Made by a program: the position numbers and the translations under genes. DNA of 64,000 nucleotides, from the NCBI RefSeq assembly GCF_037975245.1, contig NC_092580.1, positions 22,370,501 to 22,434,500 on the forward strand, read 5' to 3'. This stretch comes from Apostichopus japonicus (taxonomy: Eukaryota; Echinodermata; Holothuroidea; Aspidochirotida; Stichopodidae). Position 1 is the first letter of the stretch. Every line of letters begins with the position of its first letter. The notes beneath the pieces were generated by a model. It saw only the letters and a program-made list of their open reading frames with translations. It searched no databases and had not been told where the DNA came from. Below, one piece after another: positions 1-12,400 of the stretch.

Positions 1-369
1 CACCTTATTGGAAAGTTTTCTTGTCATGTGCAGGCATGGTTCCAGGCTAACATACTTCACTTTTATTGTACCTATGCAGCAACAAACTAAACATACAGCA
101 TTTGCACAACTTAACATCTTTAAGATTAGACATTGCAAGAAAGCTGACAGGCAGTTGTCTGGCACATTACTATGGAAGCAACTGTGGGTGAACACCAGTA
201 CGAGTGTTCACCAGTTATCTCAAATGACTTTGTTTTTCCTTTAGAAATACTCTTATTTGCATCTTGTACATGTCTGTTTAACATACCACATCGGGTACTG
301 GAAAGTGCGCTAAAACTTAAGCAATCGATTCTAGAGCTGAGCAAACTTGAGAACTGGTGTTAAACTTAC

Positions 370-461
370 ACCGGAGGTGGCTGGTAGCGCCTTTTTGGTG
401 GTGGTGGTTCTGATGGTCCGAATTTATCCCTCCTCTCTTTTGCTCTATCTCTGTATTTCAT
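370..461 (-). CDS. RBM5/10: RBM5/10 exon 19, MKYRDRA segment; last coding exon in window
   Basis: Encodes [15 protein letters not shown] followed by a proline-rich SEPPPPKRR tail, matching the segment that precedes the G-patch in RBM5/RBM10. It ends in phase 2 at a consensus donor, GTAAGT, at 368-369 (complement). Bases 1-369 are therefore intron; I see no exon there. Confidence 0.88.
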
Positions 462-3400
462 CTGGTTAAAAAAGTAGAGGAAACAATGAAACTACCTTTT
501 GACAGTGCATTTTAATTCATTATTTCTTCACTGTTTCAACTGCTGATCTAAACCAGCACAATAGTTTTATCAAGATAGTCTAAGCAGACTATACAAACTT
601 TTTAAGCTCTTGTTGCTTTTAATATATTGATAGTGTATATGCTATGTATCAACAAATACAGTAATTGTGGTATTTGACTATGCAAAATATAAAGCATTAT
701 TTCTTGAGCAGTATCTTTTGACCATGCATCTCTCCTAACATGAACACCTGATCAATACAAATTCAAGGTTTTCTTTCTCTCTCTCAAGTTATCTTAAGCA
801 TGTTTTAAATGGACAAGTTTTGCAGACAGCTATGCTTATCGAAGGGAATTTTCAGCCAAATTTCTAGAATGGGTCAGAGGGAAACTTTGGTTGGAGCTAA
901 GGGCTAGAGGGAAACCAAACCTCACTACACCTAGATTGGTTAGAGAGTATACCAATGTGCTGGTCAGGCCGGTAGGGTGCTTAAGCCTCAGGACAGAAGG
1001 GTCCGCATACAGGATCATTGCTAGATTCTGGGCTGACATTTTTTGTTGGCGTAATTCAAATCTTTCGTGAGCCAAATCTGGCCCACTGGTCAACTACTGA
1101 GAAATTTTAGATTAGGTGAATACAGCAAATGCTGAAGTAGCAGTCTTACCTCCATACTGCCATCATCATCTCCATATCCAGCCTTAAGGCCAAGCTTTTC
1201 AAGGTTTTGTTTGTGTAGGTCTGAGAACTGCTGGTGCTTATTGAGGACCGCCTTCGAAGGAAACTGTCTCTTACAGAGAAGACAGATGAGTTTGTTCCAG
1301 TCTGTGAGTTGTACATGGTTCGGTGCGTCTATGGGACTGGTGTCTGGTTCCTCTTCGCTGTCGCTGCCACCACCATAGGAGGCCACGATGGACTGAAAGT
1401 AAATTCAGATACATCGATTGATTGAACTGATGATACTTCAAAAAGAGTCATCACCAGGTACAACTTGTGAAGCTAAAGGAAGAAAGCTAACACTGGATGG
1501 AGTGTCCATCTGATCAACAATGCAAGAAGCAATGAATGCAATGACAGAAAGTCAGTAAGTTAAAAGGGGGTTTTGTATGATGTGTTAATGATTTAACAGT
1601 CTGTAATTGTATTTATTGCCCAAAGTTAAAGCTGGTACTGAGGGAATTACTGCCGTCTACTGGAGTAAAAATGGGGTTCTATCAATACAAAGCAAAGAAG
1701 TACACTTGACGAAGGTAAAAACAGAGAAGACATTCACGAGATGCTACTTCTCTTTTGTTTCATGTTCCACACTTGCCTGCGAAGCCGTGTCATGTGAGCA
1801 AGGAATTCTTTCCTTAGTTAAAACTGTGTACTCATCTCCCTTCCTTAAACTACAAACAAACTGTGTCCCATACATTTTGCATTCTTGATGATTTTAAATA
1901 TTAGCATCAAAACTCAAATCATCAAATGCTTACTTCGTTTTCATCCTTCATAGCTTGTCTAACAGTTGCTTTGGTTTCCTCTGGGTCGGCCTGAAGCAAG
2001 GATGAATGAAAAGAAAAAGAACAGAATTCTGAGTCAACGAGTCCAAAAGGATATCACTCATTTGACTCATTATACTATACACAACACTCTAATGTAGCCT
2101 AAAGTTTAACAATGCATATTACTTTCTTGCTATTTCATGTCCTTTAATAAGTTGGAGGCATTTTCTTTCCATTTTGAATCATGTTTGACTTAAAAACAAA
2201 ACTGAAACCTAGTTCTAAATTGAGAAACCACTGTTATATCCCTCTATTTAGGGTCCTGACATGACCTCTTCACTAATTAAAGGCATCCAAGAAGACACTT
2301 CATGACACTTCTGTTAACTAGACAACCTGGAAAGATTCAGCAAGTGGCTATCCCAATTGGCTCATAATATAATTCAAGGCACGGAATGTCCGGTCTGAAT
2401 ATCATCTTGAGGCTTAGTATTGAAAAAAAAATGCATTGACTTTCAGTATAGTGTATGATAGTGCTGATAGTTGACTCTTTCTTTTGTAGTCCATTAATCG
2501 CATAGTTCTTCTCGCGATTACTCGGTTACAGACAGACGTCATCACTGTCATTTTACATTGCAGAAATAGTCAAAACAAATCTTTCTCCATGGTGCATGGT
2601 GTCTTTAATTGTTCTTTTGTGTTTTAACGTGTGGTGTCTAAATCATGTTAAAACATCTACCAATCAAAAACTGTGAACAACTTTCAATCTACAATGTTTC
2701 TTAAAATCATTCATAATAAATCAAAAACTTTTGAATACTACAACTACTAGCACTAATAACAGCAAACATGCAGAGATGTAACACCTTGTAGCGGTGCTAT
2801 AATTAGCATGCAAGAGTTTTCTGTAGAAGGGCGTTCAATGTTCTAGGCTAGTCTATAGCCCAACGCAATAGCAGGCACATATTTTGCACATTGAAATGAA
2901 ACTACACTGCAATCGACACACTCTATCAGACATCCGATAAATGTGAACCAGGCCAGTAATGAAGTAAAACATGTGTGAAGAAATGACAAATACTTTGGCA
3001 ATGGTAAAAGATTAAGAAGTTACAAATTTGTGCAATGATTAAACATTGCTAGAACTGAATGTTGCACTGCATGAATCTAACCAGAGCAGGTGCTTGCCGA
3101 TTTTTAACACAGCACAGTACTAGTGTAGCATTATGAGAACCTGTATATATTTGCTGACAAACTGCTGGAGTGTTGTTTTGATAGGTTAGGCTATATTTGA
3201 AAAGCAGATTATGTGTAGTGCTAGCTTGTAGTCGAGTAATGGCAACTTGGGTTTTGAGCGTGATTAATCACACTTCCAAAGTGTAATTGCGTCTACTGGC
3301 GATTAATTGATTACGACTATCAGCACTAGTGTATGATGGGTTTGTCAGTGCCCTTGAAAGGAACATTGAACCATGAGTCCTAGCAAAACCAGACCTTTGT

Positions 3401-6400
3401 ACCCTTGAACACATGTTTTTGTGTTATGAGGGATTTCAACCTCAAGTTTAAACGTTCTTTACTTACCAACTTTTCAAACTCAAGTCCTACACAATTTGTT
3501 GAATTCTCGCAAGAACTCACCCTTTTAGAGAGCATAGCAAAGCCTGCATCTGCAGAGGCATCTGTGAATGGTTCTTTGGATGACGGAGAAAATAAATTTA
3601 CTTTCTTATGATTCAGCTTTGTATCATTCATGCTCTTTGCCCACCGTGCCATGTCCTTGGCAACCTGAAATAACAACGTAGTAAAAACTAGTAAAGACAA
3701 AGTCATGCAGCAGCGATATCAGTGGTTGAATCCTAGTTGGATAGCCAGTCAACTTACATTTGTTCCCACAGTCTTTACCAGTGCTTTAGTCAGAATGAAT
3801 CCAAGGCTTGGCCTGGGATAGGTGTTTGCTTGCCCTCACCCCCCCCTCCCTTCTTACTTGAAAAAAACATCATTCCAATACAAGGAAACTGGCAGTTGCC
3901 AGTCTCATGCAGATAAGAGTGTTTTCACAATTAAAAGGCACTGAAATGTGTTTTGCATCTGGACATCTGGAGGGAAGCCTAATACATTTCCAGAACCACC
4001 TTGACATGATAAAAATGTGTTCAAGTTTTCTGTCACTTTTATATTCTATGACAAATGATATTCTGGTGGTTACTTGCTGATCACAGGATCATTTATTAGA
4101 AGAGGGCAAAAAAAGGGAAGAAAAAAGTTACAAATATTCCATTATTTTTGTTATTCCTGTTTTAGGGGAAAAGTGAATTTTTGATGATTACTTAAAAGAA
4201 CTTGTAACTTTTTATAGCTGAAATTTCATCCTCCTTTATAACAAAAAGAAATAATATCCAATATATCATTTAATTGTATTTAGTGATCATTTACTACATT
4301 ACGAGTCAATTACCTTCTTTGCGAGTTTGCTCTTATCTTCCTCCTTCCTCCTTTTCTCTTTATTCTCAAAGCTATCCATCATGTTGGGAGTACCATCTGG
4401 GTTGCTGCTTGCACTCTCTGGGACAGGTAGGAAGGTTTGCTGGTTGGCATCCCAGTAGAGATATTTCTGTGACTCTGCATTGTAATAATACTGCGCCAAT
4501 AAACAAAAAGAAACAAGATCAGTCAACCAATCGTCAATGCATCTCATAATGCATCTGTGCAAGAATAGATTATGGCAAAAGAATTCTTTCCTCAACTAGA
4601 TACATTGCTTTCTGATCCAGATATCATCAAGAAAATTTCACATTTGAAATCAGAGCGATGGCCCCAAGAAGTTACTTGCCATGTGAGAAAATAGTTTTCC
4701 AGCATGTTACAATCAAGAAGCCACTGGCAAAGGGAATTGTTAAGTGGCCATTTTTGGCCCCAATTCTGAAAAGAGCTATATTTATGTCTCATGTTATCAT
4801 AATCAAGTACAAGAGGCTGTTGGACAACAAACTGTCAAATTTATCAAACTTCGAAATAAGTTATATAGGTTATCTGATATAAGTTGATGAATACTGATAA
4901 AACTTTACCCACTTCTTGAGAATGCTAATTACAGAAATTTGATGAGCTAACTATCTGCCAATCATTTATGGTCACAGCCAATCATCTTTTAATGGTAAAA
5001 TGGTACAGACTGAGGCAATTTTTTTTCCATCTATGCAGGGAAAGACACGTGCAGGGAAGGGTCAAAATGTTCAGCTTGAAGACAGAACGGCCTTCTCTGA
5101 AGTAAAACAAGCTTCAAGTACAACAACCATACCTTAGGTTTTAATGTCTTTTATTTTACACACTGTATCACAGCAGAGACTTCTGGTACTAATGTCGGTC
5201 GCCTTACAAGATGATTTGGACAATAGATATTCATAACAATGAAAATTCATTACAACATGACTAGCTAGTTACATTCCACATGAAGATAATAAATAACAAA
5301 ACAACAACAACAAACAGTAGTAAAAGTTTCAAATTTGCAATTGATCAACAATGAAAATGTGTCTATGTGACAAAATGTTTAGGATAGCCATTATTCACTG
5401 TTCACTTGCTACGGTGTCAAACATATACTAAACATATACTAAACACACAAACCAACTTGCCACAGGCTGTCGGTATGTAACCAAGAATGGTAGTACTGGA
5501 ATAAGAAATGAAATGATACACACATAAGAGTTGCTAGGACTTACCTGTGAGCTTGCGTCGTAATACAAGCCGGTCTGAGGGTCGTAATAATACCCAGAGG
5601 TCTCATCGTATTGATACTGGGAGGTATCTGGTATTGATGTTTGCTGAGCTTCACTCTCTGGAGACTGCATGGGAGAACGATAATACAACAGTTAGTAAAC
5701 CACTTAGACTGTCAAACTCACTATGGACCTCAGCATCAGCTAAATTGTTGATAACAATGTGTGTGACCGCTAGCATACACAAAAAGACACACAAATTAAA
5801 ACACCATCAACTGTATCAAACAAGAACAGAGTTAATGAATAAGTCAAAGAAGCTCAAGGCAAGGAATAAAAAAAAAATCCTAAGATCGAAGACTTGTTTC
5901 ATGATAGCGTTCCGTCTGTAAGATCCTAAAAATGACAACATTGATGAATGTTTCCATGAGTCGTGTAGATGCGTAATTAACCTATAGACCTATATATAGA
6001 TCAGAAATTGCTGAATCCTTCAAGAAATATTACAGTACTCCATATTCAACATCATCTTCTGTCTGTAAGGTCATTACCTATGTTATGGTTATTACTTTTG
6101 AAGTAAAACATGGATTCTTCTTCGTTATTATAATCTAGATCTATTGATAGATCTAACCCTGACGACATGAAAATCAAATCCTGCCCTCTTCCAAAGCATC
6201 TCGTCTCACCTTTGATGTTTCACCAGTTTCTTCACTTCTCTCCTCATTTTTATTGTCATCCTCTGATATACTGTCATGTTTTGTCCTGCCTCTTCCTTTA
6301 CTACTGTTTCCTCCATTATCTGACATCTGCCAGGATTTCAGGAAAAACAGAATCTATCTTCAAAATATCCATGATGATTATCTCTAACATTTGTGTGAAA

Positions 6401-9400
6401 TATTTATGTAATCTGACAATACTGACATGATGATATATCTGATGCTTTTGGACAATTCAGACATAAAGATCTTCTTGACAGTATGAAATATATATGTAAT
6501 TTAACCATACTGCTGATGCTTCTGGACAATTCATATGTGAAGAAGTCCTCAAAGATGTGGCTAATTTAACACACTCTTCATAACATCATACTAACATCAT
6601 TGGTGATAAATTGCCACACACAAACTTTTATGTGTCAATTTTAGTAGAAACAAATAAAATAATGACGATTCTTTGGTGCTATATGGTTTTACTTGTAACA
6701 CCACCAGAAGAGATGCCTTGTTTCAACTTTAACCAAGATGTGGAGACAACTGAAACCTCATAATGTTGTGTTACAGCTTCTAAGCATTTTCTAATCAATT
6801 TTGTGAAAATGTTTTGCACCATTTTCTACCCAACCAAAACTGATAAGGAAAAGTATTTTTTAAGTATGGTTTACAAATGAGCATTTTGCTATACTAACTC
6901 GATCGTCCAGCTGCACTTGAAAAGAAAATGATGCAAACTTACTACCGCTGTCTACATACCAGATCATTCTACTCACACTTCTACAGTGAAGGTAGCAACA
7001 GTAAATGACTCACCTGAGCTTGCAGTCTTCTGGCTGCATTGACCTGTTCCTGAGCTAATGCTACTTTATCTGCATAAGAAACAAAGCAAGAGACCAATGA
7101 TACACCAAATGTGGGAATAAAGATTCTCATCTGCCTCCCCCAACTAGATTTTATTTTAAACATCAGGGAAATGAACAATACTAACTTGAACAAACATGCT
7201 GCCAGTGACAAACCCTAGTTAGACATGAGCATTTCGTTTATACAGAAAACTGTATCGCCCATCTTTGCTGTATTGTTCAAAACAATTATACTAAGCATTT
7301 GATATCACAGCACTATATGTATGAGTTAATTCTTTCATGCATAATCTTGCTCATGTTAGGCACAAGACTATAATTTTTTTCTCATTTTACTGCTATTACT
7401 TAAATATGCTTACGACATACAGAAATGTGTACATGTTTACTCCTACCATTGCTATCTCCTGTCCGTTGTTCACCTTGGCTGTAATACTGTTGGTCGTAAC
7501 TGCCGCTGTATTGACCCTGCTGATAGTAACTTGAATAATCGTAGCTTGAGCTCTGTCAAATATAAGAAGATAACTAATCAATTGATAAGATCCTAAAGCA
7601 CGGAATAATTTATCCCATATCGCATGGCAAAACACTACGCAAAATGGCAAACTTTTATACAAGTGAATGAACGTATATAGTTGTTTTTATTTTTTACATA
7701 GGATACAGCACTTTATGAGACAAACCTCAGAGGCTTCAAACTGCTCCACTTTTGAAGCAATTACTCATCATAGACTAAATGTTAAGGTCTCCTCCCAATT
7801 GCTAAAAACCTTAAAAACAGCTATTCAAGTCATTGCTTGAAACATCTTTAATACTTACTCCTGCCCACTGCTGTTGATTTGCATACATGGGGTCTGTGTT
7901 GTCTCGACAGTAATGTACCGTAACTAAACAGAATGAGGCAAAGAAGGAGACGTTAACCAAAAGAGACAAAACAACAAACTTTAACATAACTCAAAATACA
8001 TGCGATAATCCAATACTACAGCAAGACAAAAATCAAGGTCCAACAGTTTTGTGACTGGCAAATTGCATTGGCTGCTTTGGAATTATATACTCCAAAAGTA
8101 AAATGACTAACAGATCCCTTCAGATATTCTCTTTAAACATCTGTTAGAGGCAGACAATGATTTGGTTCCTCAACTGGCAAGGACTGTAAAGTGATTATCA
8201 AGCTACTTCAACTCACCTGCTTTACCATCTATCATGAAAGGTGGATTCATGTTATTAAGTATCTCTAACAGTTGGGCACTGTACTCGTATGTTGCCAGGA
8301 CAGCATAACAAGCCCCTCTGGAAGCATTAGTCACAGGGTCACGGACTATCTGAATATTCATATCCACAGCTGTAATTTCTAGTAACTCCTTACGGACTGT
8401 CGCCTCCAAGGTCGTTGCATCAAGACCCATCAACAAAAGTGCTGAGAAAAAAAAAGGAGACCAAGAATAATATCAATTCACGAGAGTAGCAATTTTGTCA
8501 ACTATCCCAAAAATTCAAATCAAGAGAAACATATATACAAAGTGGTGGGTGCACTTAACAAAGAGTGAAAATAATTTTGGAACTAAGTTTACACAGGCCT
8601 TTTCTAAGAACTTCAAACATCCCTAAATATGTAGGCCTATCTGTGCCAAATTTCAGCATGAAAGGAACAGATTTCCACCTGACTATCCATACAATGAAAG
8701 TTATATTCTTTTTCTTGGGCCTTGCCAGACAAACCAGACCCATGTCTAACTACACAATAAACGAGATGTAAATCTATAAATTATGAGTTATTTCTGAATT
8801 TCCCTTTCAAATGCTACAAAAACTACAGTCCAACTATTTCCACATTTCTAATTTGAAACCATATTACAAAGACTTGGAACACTCAATGACCTAATCATAA
8901 CACACCTAGCTCTAAATAGAATGCATTGTTGCGACTCTATCATAGTAAGTATATAATTTTGTGAACTTACTTCTCGTGGGCACTCTGCTGATTTCACTAA
9001 ATCTCTCCGATTCTGTCAAATGAGAAAGAACAAACAACAGTTGAAATGTGAATACAATAATGGCTCAAATTAACCATTGCCTTTTAAGCTCATAAGGCTA
9101 GGAATTTTTTGAATTTGTTTTTTTTTAAGGTGCATAAATAAATGGTTGCCATAAAATAAACTCACCCTCCTTTGGAATGCTGCACTTGAAACAGTAGCCT
9201 CGTCTTTTGAAGTTATGGGTACCACACTATAAAAGGATATTGAGAGGAAAAGTAGGTCATGTAATCAATGCCATTAAATTCACTACTTATTGTTTAAAAT
9301 GTCATTTTGGGTTTAAGTAGGATTGTCAATTCATAAATGGCATTTTAGATGGGAGATGTTTTGCTTAGGAAAAAGAAATATCCAGAGGTGAAGTCCAGCA

Positions 9401-12400
9401 CCTACCTATATAAGACTTGATGTGAGAGTAAAACAAAGCAAATTATCATTGCTTCCATGTTACCTGTAATACCCCACACTAAGCTTGGGAAAGGTCCTCT
9501 TCAATCACATGTCCAAAAATCGATGCAAATATGCCTTCTACACCAAGAAATTATGTGCTTTTAAAAGGAACTAAACTTCACAAACCTCGCAAAAACTTGC
9601 TACACAAAAAGTGGACACTACATAACTCACTGCTGCACGATGATTTATAAATCAACTGTCAATCCCAAAGCACTTAAGTTTGCCTGTGTAAATGCTTACG
9701 ACCTGGACTAACAGCCACTGCACTACGGCAATATTCAGACATATGACATAAGGCAGGATCTCAGGAATTGAATGATTATCAGAACTGGAATAAAGTCACT
9801 AAACATTATCTCTAAACACTTGAGTACTTACATAGGTAAAATGAGTTAAGTCACTTATTTCTATGGTAAGTCTGTGTTTTCATTCATACCCCTCTCTCCC
9901 TCCACCCCTCCCAAAAAAAAAGAAAATCTTTGTTTAACCTTGTCTTGAAATCTCTTCAACAGAGACAATTATGAAATAACAAGATATATATTGGCAATTT
10001 TACAAATTGAAAAGGAGGTTCAGAGAACAAAACAACATACCTGAGAGCAAAACCAATCATCGTCTCTGTCTCGTGATGTACTGTAGTTCATTGTGACTCT
10101 CTGGCCACCCATGGACAACTGGCCCTGTTCAAGAATAAGGAAATGCTTAAGTTAAAACCAGAACATGAGCAAGGTGAGGTAACCTTGAGATCCAACGGGT
10201 CATCCACAAGTGTAAGTGACAACACTGTGGGGCTTGTGATGAAATTAAATTATGAAATCTTTTCAAGACAGACAGAGAAAGCATTCTTTATAAAAGTCTA
10301 GACAATAAAAAAAACCTTTTTTTCTTATGCAAGACTGTCGCACTGTGAGGGTTTGCTATAAATTTCAATGCAAGGTAATAAATCGGAGTACAAAATAGAA
10401 AATTCTTTGTTCTGAAGAACCTTGGACCAATATTTCAAGTTTGTGTGTTGCTGTTCCTCTTATTTTAATGTTTATGATCAGGGAGACACATTGGGCGATG
10501 AGAGAGGTACTTTGAGGAAGAGGGTGACAAGCTCTCAAGGTCAGAAGCAATATTTACTTGTTATACCATTCAAAATAATTTTATTTGTTCACTTTAAACT
10601 TATGGGTCACAGGGGGCTTTTAAGTAGTCCAGGTCATCAAAAATGGTTTATAGGGACTTTTTAGTTTGCAGGAGAGGAGAGAAATATTACCTTGCATGAA
10701 ACAGAGCTACCCATGCCAATAAAAAATGGATTACATGTGATACAAGCTTCTTATTAGTATAATGACCCCTTTTTTTATAGTTATTCAATAGTCCCATTGG
10801 GTTATAGATATTTGCAGCAGGATTGAGTTCAGATATAAGAAACCCTTCACAAGCCTAACATAAAGCCTTTTGTTAACTGCAATAATACTTGAAGGGTTAA
10901 GACGTAGAGTGTTCTCTGACACTACCCTGCCTTCCTTATTTCCATGAAATTTCTTCATATTAAATGAAAGGAATTACAATTTTTTGGCTGCTAATAAAAC
11001 TAAGAGTTCAACTGAACGTTACTCCAGTTTCCTTCTTTAAGTACACAGTCTTTTCTTGTGGTTTACATACAAAGTTCAGTCATACTCAGCAAAGACATAA
11101 ACTAAAATCCCTTTCACATCCATCAAATCATACTTCCTTACGACATCAGGTAGTGTGATGACACAATACTGCAATTATTCCTAAAGAGAGGCTGGCATGA
11201 CCACGTTTGAAGCTACTGACTTTAAACAGAGGACACCTTATTTGGTCTGTATTTGTTCTTTCTTTCCATAAAATACCTGTTGTGTTGAACCCTGAACGAT
11301 ATTTGAATTTCTGTTGTCGTCAAAGAACCGCTTGTATAAAAGAAATGTCACTCATCAAACACTGGGATCTCTGCATTAACTTCTTTGTTAAAAGTATCTT
11401 CCTAAGCAGGTGAACTGTTTTTTTTTTCTTCAAAGAACTGTTACAACTACATACATAACACAAATTCTTTTGCGAGAATGTTAAAATACAAGGCAGCTAA
11501 AGCTAGTATTCTGCCACCAATACAGATACGTGTACTTGTTCTAAACGCTGGTGATGTTCGAGAACCGAACCTGATTAGAATCCATCCATCGTTGAGCGTC
11601 GGGCAGGAATTGAAACTCCACAAAGGCAAAGCCCCTGGACACACCTAGAAGGACGAGGCGAGCAAGTGGATATTGAAGATGCATACATTTATATATCAAA
11701 ATTAACAAAATTAAAATACAATGTGCACCGCAAAAAACTGAGATATCGCAGGGGTTGGGGGGGGGGGTGAAAATCAGATCAACCTATTTAGCATTGGTTG
11801 AGACAGGGAGAGAGATTTGTTCACTGGCAGACGATGTATGCATTTTTATTTTTCGGCACTACAATCTGTTCTTTGGTTTTATTACTGACAATGATTACCG
11901 TTTCTTACCTGTTGTAACGTCATTTGACAGACAACTCCCATCACAAACGATTACCCAAGGTGGTGCCAACTATCTCATTGTTACAAAGGTCTATCAACTT
12001 TCAAACTTGAACAAAATGAAGCCTTCATTGACAATTATAATCTACATCAGTAACCCTCCAACCTTTGCCCTAGTACTCGCCTTGAACATCACACTCACTA
12101 TTTGTTGCTTTCTCGTCCATTTTCCAATGAGGAAAGGTTTGTTTCCCAATGCACTTGATGAAGTAGGAAATGAGAGAAATTTTCTTCCTCTTTATAATGT
12201 CAATTTCAGAACTGTCAATGTTTTGCCAATACTTGTGAGGTTCCAGATCTAAGTGCCATTAAACTTTGAAAATTTGAATTAATCAAGAGCATATCTAGAA
12301 ATTTGTTGAAATGCCAGGACCTATCAAACTGTACAGGAGGTAATATGTGATGAGAGTTGCACAACATCCAATGGTGTCACCACCTGTGGACAAAGACTAT

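Noticed and set aside
836-1093. 85-residue minus-strand frame between RBM5/10 exons 18 and 19
   Set aside because: No domain, lies within an intron, and the exon 18-19 join without it gives the expected conserved protein.
11755-12252. 165-residue plus-strand open frame in an RBM5/10 intron
   Set aside because: Starts in a poly-G run, has no recognised motif, and its hydrophobic/low-complexity composition looks like random AT-rich sequence.
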